Assembly (NCBI GenBank): GCA_017428925.1
Contig: JAFRPY010000008.1
Location: forward strand, 1-64,000
Length of the DNA stretch: 64,000 bases
Source of the DNA: Prevotella sp.
Lineage (GTDB): Bacteria; Bacteroidota; Bacteroidia; Bacteroidales; Bacteroidaceae
Direction: 5' to 3'
This document shows positions 8,124-17,060 of the stretch, piece by piece (within the stretch, counting starts at the first letter, position 1; every line of letters begins with the position of its first letter). A program made the position numbers and the translations under genes. The notes under the pieces were generated by a model. That model saw nothing but the letters and a program-made list of their open reading frames with translations. It was not told the origin of the DNA and did no database searches.

Positions 8124-9251
8124 TCAAATTCTTCTGTCTAAATTATCGACAACCGAAGCTTTCCATTGACAGAAATCCCCTTTGATGATATGCTCCCGTG
8201 CATCGGTAACCAAACGCAAATAAAAGGCCAGATTGTGGATACTTGCTATCTGCATGGCAAGCAGCTCCTGTGCCTTGAACAAATGATGAAGGTAAGCTTT
8301 TGAATAGATACGGTCAACGTCACAACCATCTATGGCAATAGGAGAGAAATCATCCTCCCATTTCTTGTTACGCATGTTCATCGTGCCTTCGTAGGTGAAG
8401 AGCATGGCATTTCGGCCATTGCGCGTTGGCATAACACAGTCGAACATGTCAACACCTCGTTCGATAGCCTCAAGGATATTGCGCGGAGTACCTACGCCCA
8501 TCAGGTATCGAGGTTTGTCTTTGGGTAAAATATCATTTACCACTTCTATCATCTCATACATCACCCCGGTAGGTTCCCCAACGGCAAGCCCGCCAATGGC
8601 ATTACCGTCAGCACCTTTTTCGGCTATATATTTTGCTGCTTCGATGCGTAAGTCTTTATAGGTGCAGCCCTGAACGATAGGGAAGAGAGTCTGCTCATAA
8701 CCGTATAAGGGCTCTGTCTCATTAAAACGACTGATACATCTGTCAAGCCAGCGCTGAGTCAGGTGAAGGCTCTTCTTTGCGTATTGATAATCACTCTGAC
8801 CAGGAGGGCATTCGTCGAAAGCCATAATGATGTCGGCTCCGATAATACGCTGGGTATCTATCACATTCTCTGGGGTAAAAATGTGTTTCGAACCGTCAAT
8901 ATGGGAACGAAATTCGCATCCTTCTTCCCTTATCTTGCGAATGCCTGTCAGGGAGAAAACCTGAAATCCACCGGAATCCGTCAGTATCGGACGATCCCAA
9001 GTGTTGAACTTGTGAAGTCCGCCTGCCTTGTGAATAATGTCAAGTCCTGGGCGCAGATACAGGTGATAAGTATTTCCCAGTATAATCTGAGCCTTCACCT
9101 GTTCGCGTAATTCAGAGAAATGAACTCCCTTTACACTTCCAACTGTTCCCACAGGCATGAATATCGGAGTCTTTATCTGCCCGTGGGCGGTTGTGATAAT
9201 TCCCGCACGGGCACTACTTGCCGTGTCATTGTATTGAAGTTCGAAAGTCAT
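8124..9251 (-). CDS. tgt: Queuine tRNA-ribosyltransferase
   Basis: A 375-residue enzyme that exchanges guanine 34 for preQ1 or queuine in tRNAs with GUN anticodons. It shows TDSGGFQVFSL, MAFDECPPG, GGLAVGE and the nucleophile region GVDMFDCVMPTRNGRN. The usual zinc ligands C-x-C-xx-C are not intact: before YSKAYLHHL the sequence is DGCDVDRI, so only the middle Cys is kept, although the His of SIHNLAFYL remains. The start ATG overlaps the lon stop by 4 nt, so the two are translationally coupled. Confidence 0.94.
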   Translation of the reverse strand: MTFELQYNDTASSARAGIITTAHGQIKTPIFMPVGTVGSVKGVHFSELREQVKAQIILGNTYHLYLRPGLDIIHKAGGLHKFNTWDRPILTDSGGFQVFSLTGIRKIREEGCEFRSHIDGSKHIFTPENVIDTQRIIGADIIMAFDECPPGQSDYQYAKKSLHLTQRWLDRCISRFNETEPLYGYEQTLFPIVQGCTYKDLRIEAAKYIAEKGADGNAIGGLAVGEPTGVMYEMIEVVNDILPKDKPRYLMGVGTPRNILEAIERGVDMFDCVMPTRNGRNAMLFTYEGTMNMRNKKWEDDFSPIAIDGCDVDRIYSKAYLHHLFKAQELLAMQIASIHNLAFYLRLVTDAREHIIKGDFCQWKASVVDNLDRRI

Positions 9252-11704
9252 TTCTTATCAGTATCTATTTCAAACGGAATAGGATTCTTCACAATCTCGT
9301 TGGTCAAGGCAAAGGCCCAAACGTCCTGCACATTTTCTACGTAGTGGAAATCCACGCCCCGGCGGTAAACTTCAGGAATCTCATCGATGTCTTTCTTGTT
9401 GTCACGACACATCATGATGTCTGTGATACCAGCCCGCTTAGCTGCAAGTATTTTCTCTTTTATCCCCCCAACAGGAAGCACCTTGCCGCGTAAGGTTATC
9501 TCACCGGTCATAGCTGTATTCTTGCGTACCTTTCGCTGAGTAAGGGCAGAGGCTATCGATGTTGCTATAGTAATGCCTGCAGAAGGACCGTCTTTTGGTG
9601 TTGCACCCTCGGGAACATGAATGTGTATGTTGTAATTGTCGAATATTCGATAGTCGATATTCAGCAAATCAGCATGTGCCTTCACGTATTCCAATGCTAA
9701 AACAGCACTTTCTTTCATTACATCTCCAAGGTTTCCGGTCAATGTCAGCTTCGATCCCTTACCTTTAGAAAGCGAGGTTTCGATAAACAGGATTTCACCA
9801 CCAACAGATGTCCATGCCAGGCCTGTAACCACACCTGCATACTCGTTGCCTTGATAAATGTCACGATAGAAAGGAGGCTTGCCAAGCAAGTCTTCGAGTT
9901 CTTTGGGCGAAATTTTTTCGAAAGGCAGTTCACCATCGGTAGCTTTACGAAGTGCAAGCTTGCGCATTGCTTTGTCAATCTGTTTCTCAAGTTGGCGCAC
10001 ACCGCTCTCTCTTGTATATTGTTCAATAATCTTCTCTATTGCAGCCTTATTGAAAATGAGTTTTTTGTCTTTCTCCAACCCTGTACTTTCCTTAACCTTC
10101 GGGATAAGATGGCGTTTGGCAATCTCAATCTTCTCCTCTGTAATGTAGCCTGAGACCTCGATGATTTCCATACGGTCGAGCAATGGACGGGGTATGGTAT
10201 TCAGATCGTTAGCCGTGGCAATGAACAGGACTTTTGACAAATCATAGTCAACATCCAGATAGTTGTCGTGGAATGCAAAGTTCTGCTCGGGGTCGAGCAC
10301 TTCGAGTAATGCGGAGGACGGATCACCGTTGATGGTGTTCTGTGTCACTTTGTCAATCTCATCAAGAATAAACACCGGATTGCTTGAGCCTGCTTTCTGA
10401 ATGCTCTTGATGATGCGTCCAGGCATGGCACCCACATAGGTACGCCTGTGTCCCCGAATCTCACTCTCGTCGTGAAGTCCGCCGAGAGAAATCCTTACAT
10501 ATTTACGCTTCATTGAAGCGGCAATACTCTTGCCAAGCGAAGTCTTGCCCACGCCCGGAGGTCCGTACAAACAGATGATGGGACTCTTCAAGTCGCCACG
10601 TAATGAAAGAACGGCCATATACTCCAAAATGCGCTCTTTTACCTTCTCCATGCCATAGTGGTCTTTGTCGAGAACACGTTGAGCACGTTTCAAGTCAAGA
10701 TCGTCATGGGTAAATTCATTCCAAGGTAGCCCAACCATAGTTTGCAAATAATTTAGCTGGACGCTGTATTCCGGCCCTTGAGGGTTAAGCATGTCAAGCT
10801 TATCGAGTTCTTTGTTGAAAGTCTTCAGCACCTCTTCACTCCATTTACGGGTACTGGCTTTCTCCAATAGTTCTTTTCGCTCAGGCGAACCTTCGCCATT
10901 GCCTAATTCCTCCTTAATGTTTTTTATCTGCTGCTGAAGGAAGTATTCACGCTGCTGCTCATCAAGGTCTTCTCTGGTACGTGAACGAATATCCTGTTTA
11001 AGCATCATGAACTGAATGTCGCGGTGAAGTAACCGCAGAACCTCAAATAGGCGTTCTTTTATAGTATTGCATAAAAGCAATTTGATCTTGTCACTAACGG
11101 AGAACGGCATTGAGCTGCACACAAAGTTTATCTTCACCACATCATTATTGATGTTCTGGATTGCAAATTCGGCTTCGTTGGGCATATCCTCATCCTTTCT
11201 CACATACTCGAGCGAAGCATTTCGGAAATCATCATAAGCCGTCAGGTACTCCATGTCTTTATAGTCTGATAATTGCTCAGGCAAATTCTCTACCCATCCC
11301 TTCATGTATGGACGTAAACCTGTGATTTCTTTCAGTGTGCATCGACCTAATCCCTGAACGATAACTGTAACATTATTGTCGTTGCCGGGCAAATCAAGCA
11401 CCCTCACTATCCTTGCATAAACACCAACGGTATATATATCCTTAAAAGAGGGATTCTCAACTTCCTGTTTTTTCTGGCTGAAGACACAAAACAATGTGTC
11501 AGGTTTCTTTTCCAGTCGCTTCACAAGATTAAGGCTTTGCTGCCTGCCAATCAATATAGGGGTAACCACGGCAGGGAAGAGCACGAGGTTTCTTGTCACC
11601 AGAATGGGATGTTCGCCGTTTTCTCCTCCCTCAAAGAGTTTAGAGATTTCTCCTTCATAGTCGGCAATCATCGAAAACGAATTATTATTTGGGTTTTTGT
11701 TCAT
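9248..11704 (-). CDS. lon: ATP-dependent protease La
   Basis: An 818-residue cytosolic AAA+ serine protease for damaged and regulatory proteins. It has an N-terminal substrate domain (about 35-240), a coiled region ([20 protein letters not shown]), Walker A GPPGVGKT, Walker B FILDEIDK, and a protease domain with PKDGPSAG (Ser 708) and GGIKEK (Lys 751, spacing as in the E. coli dyad). ATG 11704 was chosen because it follows the -7 box and has AAGGAT just upstream; the in-frame TTG at 11731 lies inside that box. It is the first gene of a four-gene minus-strand operon. Confidence 0.96.
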   Translation of the reverse strand: MNKNPNNNSFSMIADYEGEISKLFEGGENGEHPILVTRNLVLFPAVVTPILIGRQQSLNLVKRLEKKPDTLFCVFSQKKQEVENPSFKDIYTVGVYARIVRVLDLPGNDNNVTVIVQGLGRCTLKEITGLRPYMKGWVENLPEQLSDYKDMEYLTAYDDFRNASLEYVRKDEDMPNEAEFAIQNINNDVVKINFVCSSMPFSVSDKIKLLLCNTIKERLFEVLRLLHRDIQFMMLKQDIRSRTREDLDEQQREYFLQQQIKNIKEELGNGEGSPERKELLEKASTRKWSEEVLKTFNKELDKLDMLNPQGPEYSVQLNYLQTMVGLPWNEFTHDDLDLKRAQRVLDKDHYGMEKVKERILEYMAVLSLRGDLKSPIICLYGPPGVGKTSLGKSIAASMKRKYVRISLGGLHDESEIRGHRRTYVGAMPGRIIKSIQKAGSSNPVFILDEIDKVTQNTINGDPSSALLEVLDPEQNFAFHDNYLDVDYDLSKVLFIATANDLNTIPRPLLDRMEIIEVSGYITEEKIEIAKRHLIPKVKESTGLEKDKKLIFNKAAIEKIIEQYTRESGVRQLEKQIDKAMRKLALRKATDGELPFEKISPKELEDLLGKPPFYRDIYQGNEYAGVVTGLAWTSVGGEILFIETSLSKGKGSKLTLTGNLGDVMKESAVLALEYVKAHADLLNIDYRIFDNYNIHIHVPEGATPKDGPSAGITIATSIASALTQRKVRKNTAMTGEITLRGKVLPVGGIKEKILAAKRAGITDIMMCRDNKKDIDEIPEVYRRGVDFHYVENVQDVWAFALTNEIVKNPIPFEIDTDKK

Positions 11705-11728
11705 ATTATCCTTTAACGAATTAGGATG

Positions 11729-11736
11729 CAAAGATA
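11729..11736 (-). promoter_or_regulatory. -7 box of the lon operon
   Basis: The minus strand reads TATCTTTG, 24 nt before ATG 11704. It is divergent from the trmN6 promoter. Confidence 0.65.
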
Positions 11737-11820
11737 CTGCAAAATTTCGATATACCGAAGAGAAATTATTTAAAATAACGATAATTACACAATTTTCTTT
11801 TTATATTAAATAAAAAGTCC

Positions 11821-11828
11821 TAACTTTG
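11821..11828 (+). promoter_or_regulatory. -7 box of trmN6
   Basis: TAACTTTG, matching TAnnTTTG, 29 nt before the start codon at 11858. Confidence 0.6.
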
Positions 11829-11857
11829 CCACGAGAAAATAAGGAATGTGAATCTCA

Positions 11858-12550
11858 ATGGCAAACGATTACTTTCAGTTCAAACGATTCATCATCCATC
11901 AAGACCTTTGTGCAATGAAGGTGGGAACCGACGGTACACTACTCGGAGCATGGGCGAGGGGAGGGCATCGTGTTCTTGATATTGGAACGGGCACCGGGCT
12001 CATTGCACTAATGATGGCACAAAGGTTTGATGATGCCCTTGTGGATGCTATCGATTTGGATGATGAGGCATGTATTCAAGCCAGGCAAAACGTTGCTGAA
12101 TCTCCTTATTCTGACAGAATAAAGATATTAAATAAAAGTTTACAAACTTTTTCAAACATAATGCCTGATGAAACATACGATGCCATCGTGAGCAACCCTC
12201 CTTATTTCCGTCATTCATTAAAAGCGCCTGACGCTCGTCGGTCGGTAGCCCGACATACTGATACGTTGTCATACAAAGATTTAACTAACTGTTCCTTTAA
12301 ATTACTTTCGGAAAATGGCGAATTTTCGATAGTTATACCATTTGACTGTAGAGAAAAATTAGAAGAGGAAGCCATCCTTTCCGGATTCTTTCCATCAAGA
12401 GTCTGTGCTGTAAGGACAACTCGGAAGAAACCGCCAAAACGGTATTTGTTAGCGTTCAAAAAAAATCCAACAACTGTTCAGGTAGAAGAACTCATATTGG
12501 ACTCTGAAGAATACAAAATATTGATGAAAGATTTTTACCTTTACCTCTGA
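11858..12550 (+). CDS. trmN6: tRNA1(Val) (adenine-37-N6)-methyltransferase (YfiC-like)
   Basis: A 230-residue class I SAM-dependent N6-adenine methyltransferase of the YfiC/TrmN6 family, which methylates A37 of tRNA1-Val. It begins with FQFKRFIIHQD and has the motif GTDGTLLGAW. The SAM loop is VLDIGTGTGLIALMMAQR, the acidic strand is AIDLDDEA, and the catalytic NPPY occurs in IVSNPPYFRHS. The length fits the family. ATG 11858 is preceded by an AAGGA-like sequence. It is convergent with the lipid kinase gene, and the stop codons are one base apart. Confidence 0.92.
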   Translation: MANDYFQFKRFIIHQDLCAMKVGTDGTLLGAWARGGHRVLDIGTGTGLIALMMAQRFDDALVDAIDLDDEACIQARQNVAESPYSDRIKILNKSLQTFSNIMPDETYDAIVSNPPYFRHSLKAPDARRSVARHTDTLSYKDLTNCSFKLLSENGEFSIVIPFDCREKLEEEAILSGFFPSRVCAVRTTRKKPPKRYLLAFKKNPTTVQVEELILDSEEYKILMKDFYLYL

Positions 12551-12562
12551 TTTAGGTAAGGT
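12537..12562. terminator. Hairpin across converging stop codons
   Basis: ACCTTTACCT (12537-12546) pairs with AGGTAAGGT (12554-12562) around a 7-nt loop, with one bulged base. The stem includes the last codons of trmN6 and of the lipid kinase gene. It may act as a bidirectional terminator; the T tract is weak. Confidence 0.5.
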
Positions 12563-13592
12563 TGTTAAGCTTCCTCAGAAGCTTTTTGTTAAGGGCTTGA
12601 ATATTTCGTCCTTGTTTTGTCAAGTCGCCACGTACAACGTTGATGTCATTGAAAAACTCATGGAAGGCTGTCTGCACACGATTGGGCCTACGCTTATTCT
12701 TATCTGCATCAGGATTCACAATCATCCTGATTCCTTTGGGAACCGACATGATGTCTACGTCGGCAGTCGTCATTACCGGATCACCATCATAATGAATAAC
12801 GCCCGGTTTCTCTCTATGTATAATAATGTGTTGAGTCCGGAATGCTTTTATCTTCTTGTTCATGTCAAGAGTTTTATTAAGCATCTCGATGGCAACTTGC
12901 GGAGCTTCAAGAACATCAAAGGGTTCCATGATAATTACATCGAGCATACCGTCGCGCATGGAAGCTTGCGGGGCAATATAGGCGTTGTTGCCATATTGCG
13001 ACGCATTTGCACATGAAATAAGGAACGCTTTGTGAATCATCAAGCCATTCTCGTCTTCTATTTTATAGGTCTCTGGCTGATAATTAAGTCCTTCGCGAAG
13101 CACATTCTCCACGTATGTGGCTAATCCGCGTTTGCCGGCTGTGGCAAATTTCATGGAAATAAAAGCATCGAACCCCATTCCACAAGTGCAGAAGAAAGGC
13201 TGTTCGTTGATGATTCCATAGTCAAGTTCGTGGATTTCACATCGGTTAATGATGTCGATGTCTTTCTTGAAATCCATTGGAAGCATCAAGTGGCGGGCCA
13301 GTCCATTTCCCGACCCACATGGAATGATGCCCAAAGCCGTATGTGAATGGGTGATTGAGCGGGCCACCTCGTTGACGGTTCCATCTCCACCCACGGCAAC
13401 AACGACATCGGTTCCACGGTTTTTGCAATCAGTTGCAATCTCGGCGGCATGTCCGGCATATTCGGTAGTTTCCACACGATAATCGAACTTGTCGCTGTCA
13501 ATCGTTTGTTCTATCAATTCGGGAATTCCTGTTTTTGAGGAAGTACCCGAGATAGGATTCACGATGAACGTAACCGATTTCTTTTCTGCCAT
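12552..13592 (-). CDS. Diacylglycerol/sphingoid lipid kinase family protein
   Basis: A 346-residue lipid kinase of the DAGK/YegS/sphingosine-kinase catalytic family. The nucleotide-binding loop is FIVNPISGTSS near the N-terminus, and the diagnostic VVAVGGDGTVNEV is at about residues 66-78. GIIPCGSGNGLARHL follows, with a C-terminal beta-sandwich domain containing HYDGDPV. It phosphorylates a lipid hydroxyl at the inner membrane. The substrate is not set by sequence; the divergent neighbour is serine palmitoyltransferase, which makes a sphingoid base a plausible substrate. The C-terminal 50 residues are basic. Confidence 0.88.
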   Translation of the reverse strand: MAEKKSVTFIVNPISGTSSKTGIPELIEQTIDSDKFDYRVETTEYAGHAAEIATDCKNRGTDVVVAVGGDGTVNEVARSITHSHTALGIIPCGSGNGLARHLMLPMDFKKDIDIINRCEIHELDYGIINEQPFFCTCGMGFDAFISMKFATAGKRGLATYVENVLREGLNYQPETYKIEDENGLMIHKAFLISCANASQYGNNAYIAPQASMRDGMLDVIIMEPFDVLEAPQVAIEMLNKTLDMNKKIKAFRTQHIIIHREKPGVIHYDGDPVMTTADVDIMSVPKGIRMIVNPDADKNKRRPNRVQTAFHEFFNDINVVRGDLTKQGRNIQALNKKLLRKLNNLT

Positions 13593-13611
13593 ATTATCAC
13601 TTTTATGGTGG

Positions 13612-13619
13612 CAAAGTTA
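13612..13619 (-). promoter_or_regulatory. -7 box of the lipid kinase gene
   Basis: The minus strand reads TAACTTTG, 19 nt before the ATG at 13592. It is divergent from the spt promoter, about 93 bp away. Confidence 0.6.
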
Positions 13620-13712
13620 ATAAATAATGGTTGATTATTCACTAAAAATCAGAATAATTTTACTTTCAACAAACTTTTCTGCAAAAAACATGGATATATT
13701 AGATATTTTTTG

Positions 13713-13720
13713 TACCTTTG
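13713..13720 (+). promoter_or_regulatory. -7 box of spt
   Basis: TACCTTTG, a full match to the consensus, 30 nt before the ATG at 13751. Confidence 0.65.
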
Positions 13721-13750
13721 CAGCCTAAAATATAAGTACACCTTACTATA

Positions 13751-14941
13751 ATGGGACTTTTACAAGAGAAGTATAAGCAATATCGTGAGCCTCAGAAATT
13801 CATGGAGGCCGACGTATATCCTTATTTTCGTGAAATAACAGGAAAACAAGGTACAGAAGTACAGATGGGTGGACACCCGGTTTTAATGTTCGGTTCTAAT
13901 GCCTATACAGGGCTGACGGGCGACCCTCGGGTAGAAGCTGCAGCCAAGGCTGCCATTGACAAATATGGTACGGGATGTGCCGGAAGCAGATTTCTTAACG
14001 GTACACTTGACCTTCATGTCCAACTTGAAAAAGAACTGGCTGCTTTTGAGGGAAAAGACGAAGCTCTTGTCTTTTCAACAGGATTCTCAGTTAATTCAGG
14101 CGTACTTGCAAACATCTGTGGCAGAGAAGACTACATTATTTGTGATGATAGAAATCATGCCAGCATAGTTGATGGACGTCGTCTTTCATTTGCCACCTGC
14201 CTGAAATACAAGCACAACGACATGGAAGAGCTGGAGAAACAACTTCAGAAGTGCCGTCCAGAGGCTATAAAGATGATTGTCGTCGACGGTGTTTTTTCTA
14301 TGGAAGGTGATTTGGCCAATCTTCCTGCCATAGTAGAACTGAAAAAGAAGTATAATGCCAGCATCTACGTTGACGAAGCCCATGGATTAGGCGTATTCGG
14401 ACGTGAAGGCCGTGGTGTTTGCGATCATTTTGGAGTGACAGACGACGTTGATATCATCATGGGTACATTCTCGAAGTCTCTCGCCAGTATTGGCGGATTC
14501 GTTGCCGCTGATTTCGACACCATCAACTTCTTGCGCCACACCTGCCGCACCTATATCTTCTCTGCATCCAATACTCCAGCTGCAACCGCAGCCGCAATGG
14601 AAGCCCTGCATATCATCCGCACCGAGCCAGAACGAATTGAGCGACTTTGGAATGTTACAAACTATGCATTGAAGCGTTTCCGCGAGGAAGGATTTGAAAT
14701 CGGCGATACCGAAAGCCCGATTATTCCTCTTTATGTGCGCAATGTGGACAAGACATTCCTGATTACCAAACTCGCTTTTGATGCTGGAGTATTCATCAAT
14801 CCCGTTATTCCACCTGCTTGTGCCCCTCAAGACACACTTGTGCGATTCGCTTTGATGGCTACCCACACCAATGAACAGGTTGATAGGGCGGTGAAAGCTT
14901 TAAAGAAAATTTTCGTTGAACAAGATATCATTAAAGAATGA
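13751..14941 (+). CDS. spt: Serine palmitoyltransferase
   Basis: A 396-residue PLP enzyme of the alpha-oxoamine synthase family. It condenses serine with an acyl-CoA to 3-ketosphinganine, the first step of Bacteroidetes sphingolipid synthesis. Visible are the N-terminus MGLLQEKYKQYREPQKF and the FGSNAYTGL motif. The PLP-stacking His 136 (DRNHASIVDG), Asp 208/His 211 (VDEAHGLG) and the Schiff-base Lys 242 (GTFSKSLASIGG) are all present. The overall match is to bacterial SPT rather than to KBL or BioF, because of the N-terminal stretch and length. It is monocistronic, facing away from the lipid kinase. Confidence 0.92.
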   Translation: MGLLQEKYKQYREPQKFMEADVYPYFREITGKQGTEVQMGGHPVLMFGSNAYTGLTGDPRVEAAAKAAIDKYGTGCAGSRFLNGTLDLHVQLEKELAAFEGKDEALVFSTGFSVNSGVLANICGREDYIICDDRNHASIVDGRRLSFATCLKYKHNDMEELEKQLQKCRPEAIKMIVVDGVFSMEGDLANLPAIVELKKKYNASIYVDEAHGLGVFGREGRGVCDHFGVTDDVDIIMGTFSKSLASIGGFVAADFDTINFLRHTCRTYIFSASNTPAATAAAMEALHIIRTEPERIERLWNVTNYALKRFREEGFEIGDTESPIIPLYVRNVDKTFLITKLAFDAGVFINPVIPPACAPQDTLVRFALMATHTNEQVDRAVKALKKIFVEQDIIKE

Positions 14942-15048
14942 ATTGAATTAAAGAACGAAGCCAAGGTCTTTCCTGTTAATTATATTTAATTTCACGTCAT
15001 CATTTGGAAGATTATTGAGTTTTGTTCTTCATTCTTCATTTAAATGAG

Positions 15049-15056
15049 TACCTTTG
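15049..15056 (+). promoter_or_regulatory. -7 box of tRNA-Pro
   Basis: TACCTTTG, 12 nt before the mature 5' end of tRNA-Pro. Confidence 0.65.
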
Positions 15057-15068
15057 CATCCGCAAAAT

Positions 15069-15141
15069 CGAGGTGTAGCGCAGTTGGTAGCGTTCCTGGT
15101 TTGGGACCAGGCTGTCGCAGGTTCGAGTCCTGTCACCTCGA
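15069..15141 (+). tRNA. tRNA-Pro (TGG)
   Basis: Acceptor CGAGGTG pairs with CACCTCG, the D-arm has TAGCGCAGTTGGTAGCG, and the anticodon stem CCTGG/CCAGG holds the loop TTTGGGA (anticodon TGG). The T-arm is GCAGGTTCGAGTCCTG. CCA is not encoded. Confidence 0.95.
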
Positions 15142-15150
15142 CATCATATT

Positions 15151-15187
15151 AATAACGCTGATTCGTTGACGATTCAGCGTTATTTTT
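15151..15187 (+). terminator. Terminator after tRNA-Pro
   Basis: AATAACGCTGATTCG pairs with CGATTCAGCGTTATT (one mismatch) around TTGA, followed by TTTTT. Confidence 0.85.
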
Positions 15188-15256
15188 TATTTTGGCGATT
15201 GTGTATAATATAAATAAGGTATAGCAAGAATCTGCTGGAAAGAAGCAGAACAATCA

Positions 15257-15382
15257 GCCTTTAAATGACTTGCAATTAGACTTTAATTCAATCGCAATTA
15301 GACTTTAATTTGAACTCAATTAGACTTTAATTCTAACGCAATTAGACTTTAATTCTAACGCAATCAGACTTTGATTGAATCG
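15257..15382. repeat. 22-bp-period palindrome array, site 1 (five units)
   Basis: After GCCTTTAAATGACT come five tandem units of 21-23 bp. Each is built on AATTAGACTTTAATT, in which arms AATTA and TAATT are complementary around GACTT. Units 1-4 keep the core exactly; unit 5 is AATCAGACTTTGATT, where both arms changed together so that pairing is kept. The array fills the gap between the tRNA-Pro terminator and the 3' end of the FHA gene. The same leader and core recur at 46031-46112. Confidence 0.8.
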
Positions 15383-15395
15383 GATGTAATGAGCG

Positions 15396-15920
15396 TTATT
15401 CGTCACCGCCGCGCAGAATGATTGATGTGGCTCCTATAGTGAACAAACTGCCATCCGTAATTAAGCGTCTTTCCCCTTGCGAGAGCTCTGCATTATCCAC
15501 AAAAGTACCGGTATTGCTGTTCAGGTCGCGGAGCATATATTTCAGTTTCCCATGCTTGTCACGGCTGACGTTGATGGCACAATGAGTGTTGTCTACGCTG
15601 GGATCGACCGTCTCAATAGGAGTATTAATCGGGTTGCCTTTCTGGTAACGGCCAATCACGTTGTCACCCATTTTTAGTGGAATGACTTGTTTGTAGTGGA
15701 AACAGTTCTCAATGACAACGATAGATCCGCACCCTTGCTCGTTGGCCAGTTCGTCAGGATTCTCCTCTTTCTGGCGGTTATGAAGCTTGCTTACCCCGAT
15801 ACGGATTGCGAACTGCTTGCCGCACTCTTGGCATTGGAAAATCAGGGATTGGCCATCGGTGTATTTTGTTTCGTCGAAAATAGTGTAATTATCGCATTTC
15901 GGACAGCGGACTCGTTTCAT
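15396..15920 (-). CDS. Zinc-ribbon and FHA domain protein
   Basis: A 174-residue cytosolic protein. An N-terminal zinc ribbon has Cys pairs CPKC and CQEC (residues 5-35). A forkhead-associated domain at about 85-170 includes IGRYQKGN, DPSVDNTHCAI and RDLNSNTGTFVDN, the phosphothreonine-binding signature. It probably docks a Thr-phosphorylated partner; no kinase is adjacent. ATG 15920 was chosen because the longer frame overlaps the upstream gene and this start places the zinc ribbon at the N-terminus (MKRVRCPKCDN). It is co-oriented with, and 17 bp after, the HU-SPOR gene. Confidence 0.85.
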   Translation of the reverse strand: MKRVRCPKCDNYTIFDETKYTDGQSLIFQCQECGKQFAIRIGVSKLHNRQKEENPDELANEQGCGSIVVIENCFHYKQVIPLKMGDNVIGRYQKGNPINTPIETVDPSVDNTHCAINVSRDKHGKLKYMLRDLNSNTGTFVDNAELSQGERRLITDGSLFTIGATSIILRGGDE

Positions 15921-15937
15921 AAAAGACAAATATTGAA

Positions 15938-17047
15938 TTAGACACCTTTTACATAATATACCCAAGCTTCATTGAATTCTGAATATTCTTGAAGGTTATT
16001 TAGGGCTTTATAGGCTTCGGATTCGGTGGAATAACGGTTGAAAATAACGCGGGTAACTTTATTTCTCACGCTTACTTCCGCTTCGTTGAATCCTACTTTG
16101 TGAAGCTTTTCAACAAATGCCGCAGCATTCTTCTGGCTTACGTGTGAGGCCAATACCAAGGTGTAAAACGAGAGTGTTTGTTGTGGTTTCGATGCGGTGC
16201 TGTCTGAAGATACCGATGAATTAACAGTAACTTGGGGGATGCCGGCCTTTGCTTTTGCATCTTCCTCTGTGTTGTCGGCAACATCCTCAATGCCCGAAAC
16301 ACTGGCATTTCCCTTTACTTCGCTTTTCGGCATTATCTTTGTGAGAACATCGGTGTTGATGTTCATCGCCTGCTGTCCCTTGCCAAGATTGTTGTTAAGC
16401 GGGGTGGAGAAGAGGAAAAATGCGAGCAGGGCAATGGCAACGGCCACGGCATTGCGCAACACACTCACACGGATGTGAACCGTCCGCTCGTCATCATCGC
16501 TAATATAGAAAGATGAATTAGGCTTTTCAAGGGGTTCCTCACGGACAACGTCCTTTTCAGCTTGCTTGTCTGTGGCATCCAATTTGATGGGAGCCACCTT
16601 CGTTTCAATGAGCGTGGAATTTGGTTTGTCGAGCGAATCGATTTCCAGACTATTCAATCCGTATAGTGAAGGTGTGAGAATGCCAGCCTCGCATGGTTCG
16701 AACTCGTAGTTACCATAGTCATTAACTCGAAGTATTCCGATATCATTCAGCTCGTAAAAACCCTCGCTCTCAATGTGTTGCCGCAATTCGTTAACTTCAT
16801 CCTCAATGCGGTGAAGGGCTTCGGGGTAAGAAATGTCGTAGGCTTCAATGTATGACTGGACAAGCAGCGAGTCATTCATTTTCAGTGCAGGATTGAACCC
16901 GAGCGTACGCTTTGGGGGCAGGAACGAGCCGTCCATACTGTCATAGTGTGCCTCCTCGTAATGCGCCATGAAGCCCCCGAGATCGGGAACGATCACGCAG
17001 TCATTATTGAGGAGCTGGATTTCTATATGTCTTTCGAGTTCAATCAC
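15938..17047 (-). CDS. CCDC81-type HU domain and SPOR domain membrane protein
   Basis: A 369-residue single-span membrane protein. Residues 1-135 match the bacterial CCDC81-like HU domain pair (IELERHIEIQLLNNDCVIVP, DLGGF, FNPALKMNDSLL). One transmembrane helix lies at about 195-215 (AVAVAIALLAFFLFS). A low-complexity periplasmic linker and a C-terminal SPOR fold (about 290-367, FYTLVLASHVSQKNAAAF) follow; SPOR domains bind denuded septal peptidoglycan. The start is GTG 17047: the -7 box ends 5 nt before it, and upstream codons of the frame are AT-rich spacer. A role linking envelope or septum to a cytosolic partner is an inference. Confidence 0.85.
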   Translation of the reverse strand: MIELERHIEIQLLNNDCVIVPDLGGFMAHYEEAHYDSMDGSFLPPKRTLGFNPALKMNDSLLVQSYIEAYDISYPEALHRIEDEVNELRQHIESEGFYELNDIGILRVNDYGNYEFEPCEAGILTPSLYGLNSLEIDSLDKPNSTLIETKVAPIKLDATDKQAEKDVVREEPLEKPNSSFYISDDDERTVHIRVSVLRNAVAVAIALLAFFLFSTPLNNNLGKGQQAMNINTDVLTKIMPKSEVKGNASVSGIEDVADNTEEDAKAKAGIPQVTVNSSVSSDSTASKPQQTLSFYTLVLASHVSQKNAAAFVEKLHKVGFNEAEVSVRNKVTRVIFNRYSTESEAYKALNNLQEYSEFNEAWVYYVKGV

Positions 17048-17052
17048 GAGTG

Positions 17053-17060
17053 CAAAATTA
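17053..17060 (-). promoter_or_regulatory. -7 box of the HU-SPOR/FHA operon
   Basis: The minus strand reads TAATTTTG, ending 5 nt before GTG 17047. This predicts a leaderless message, and it decides the start codon. Confidence 0.6.

Noticed and set aside
11705..11731. Upstream TTG start for lon
   Set aside because: The TTG is part of the promoter -7 box TATCTTTG, so it cannot be translated from that promoter. ATG 11704 has a purine-rich site before it.
15257..15382. CRISPR-like array
   Set aside because: Period is about 22 bp with spacers of only 5-9 similar bases, no leader and no cas genes. It does not have the repeat-spacer sizes of CRISPR.
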